Shown here in pieces: positions 63,611 through 64,000 of a DNA stretch of 64,000 nucleotides (position 1 is its first letter; every line of letters begins with the position of its first letter). The stretch is from NCBI RefSeq assembly GCF_004359505.1, contig NZ_SCWE01000001.1, positions 744,001 through 808,000 on the forward strand, read 5' to 3'. The position numbers and the translations under genes were made by a program. The notes beneath the pieces were generated by a model. The model saw only the letters and a list, made by a program, of their open reading frames with translations. It was not told where the DNA came from and searched no databases. The stretch is from Macrococcus hajekii. Its GTDB lineage: Bacteria > Bacillota > Bacilli > Staphylococcales > Staphylococcaceae.

Positions 63611-64000
63611 TTAACCTAACACCCCTAACAAGTAGACTACTGTAAAGATGAATACCCAGACAACGTCGATAAAGTGCCAGTATAATGAGAACGTATTGAA
63701 CTTCGCTGCATTATAGACAGATAATCCACGCTTCATGTTGCGGATAACGAGCAATGTTGCCCAGCCTAAACCGATTAATACGTGCAGACCGTGTGTACCT
63801 ACTAAGAAGTAGAACGCACTACCAAAAGCACTTGAACGGAATGTATGACCTTGGTGGACATATTCAACAAACTCGTAAATCTCAAGTCCTAAGAAACAGA
63901 GACCTAATAGAATCGTCACAATAATCCATGTAATCATTTTTTTGAAATCATAGTTTTTCATATGATACATCGCATATACACTTGTAAGAGACGATGTCAG
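63611..64000 (-). CDS. ctaE: Cytochrome c oxidase subunit III, 3' part
   Basis: The frame is open from the window edge: codons LTSSLTSVYAMYHMKN continue upstream of the internal Met at 63970, so the start lies outside. About 130 C-terminal residues are present. Conserved features are FYFLVGTHGLHVLIGLGWA (the TGxHGxHV motif of subunit III) and SLYWHFIDVVWVFIFTVVYLLG at the C-terminus. Part of the caa3 oxidase operon ctaCDEF. A heme-copper oxidase of cytochrome-c type is implied by the ctaG neighbour. Confidence 0.93.
   Translation of the reverse strand: MTSSLTSVYAMYHMKNYDFKKMITWIIVTILLGLCFLGLEIYEFVEYVHQGHTFRSSAFGSAFYFLVGTHGLHVLIGLGWATLLVIRNMKRGLSVYNAAKFNTFSLYWHFIDVVWVFIFTVVYLLGVLG

Overview
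The window reads as a chromosomal segment of a low-to-medium GC Firmicute in the family Staphylococcaceae, most probably Macrococcus or a close relative rather than Staphylococcus. Most of it follows the order I remember for Staphylococcus chromosomes: the cta end, ylb genes, rpmF, bshC, the mra/fts cell-division cluster, ylm genes, divIVA, ileS, lspA, the pyr operon, rqcH, gmk, rpoZ, coaBC, priA. Three features fit Macrococcus/Bacillus better than Staphylococcus: a complete glycogen operon (glgBCDAP) with pullulanase and phosphoglucomutase, an NAD-type dihydroorotate dehydrogenase pair (pyrK-pyrD) inside the pyr operon, and subunits of a caa3-type cytochrome oxidase (ctaE, ctaF, ctaG). The genus call rests on gene content and remembered synteny, not on a database search.

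Region 1 (1-4675) holds the 5' part of priA, then coaBC, rpoZ and gmk on the minus strand, with rqcH divergent. Region 2 (4673-16616) is the glycogen block: glgB-C-D-A-P leftward from about 12.7 kb, and pullulanase plus pgcA rightward from the same intergenic region. Together these genes would make ADP-glucose, polymerise and branch it, and then degrade it. Region 3 (16626-28870) is one membrane protein of unknown function and the pyrimidine operon pyrR-P-B-C-carA-carB-K-D-F-E. This operon has two attenuators; the first has a textbook PyrR-binding hairpin and the second a divergent one.

Region 4 (28872-33420) holds an RluD-type pseudouridine synthase, lspA and ileS, with an isoleucine T-box leader (AUC specifier). 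Region 5 (33384-46963) is the division and cell-wall cluster mraZ-rsmH-ftsL-pbp1-mraY-murD-divIB-ftsA-ftsZ-pgeF-ylmE-sepF-ylmG-ylmH-divIVA. It is headed by four helically phased GTGG boxes that look like the MraZ operator. Region 6 (47005-52277) carries bshC, rpmF with its DUF177 partner, tmcAL, coaD, rsmD and two small conserved genes.

Region 7 (52366-58053) looks accessory. It holds a glycerophosphodiesterase, a C39-like protease-fold protein translationally coupled to mprF (lysyl-phosphatidylglycerol synthase/flippase), and a neurotransmitter:sodium symporter. The symporter has an elaborate leader with a tiny Trp-containing ORF, two mutually exclusive long hairpins and two tandem intrinsic terminators. 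This leader is the most novel-looking element in the window. Region 8 (58111-64000) holds a methyltransferase-like gene, ylbF, a YlbC-like protein, a YugN-like protein, an AI-2E-family transporter, a DUF420 (CtaM-like) protein, ctaG, ctaF and the 3' part of ctaE.

I saw no insertion sequences, CRISPR arrays, tRNA or rRNA genes, and no gene-free stretch over 300 bases.
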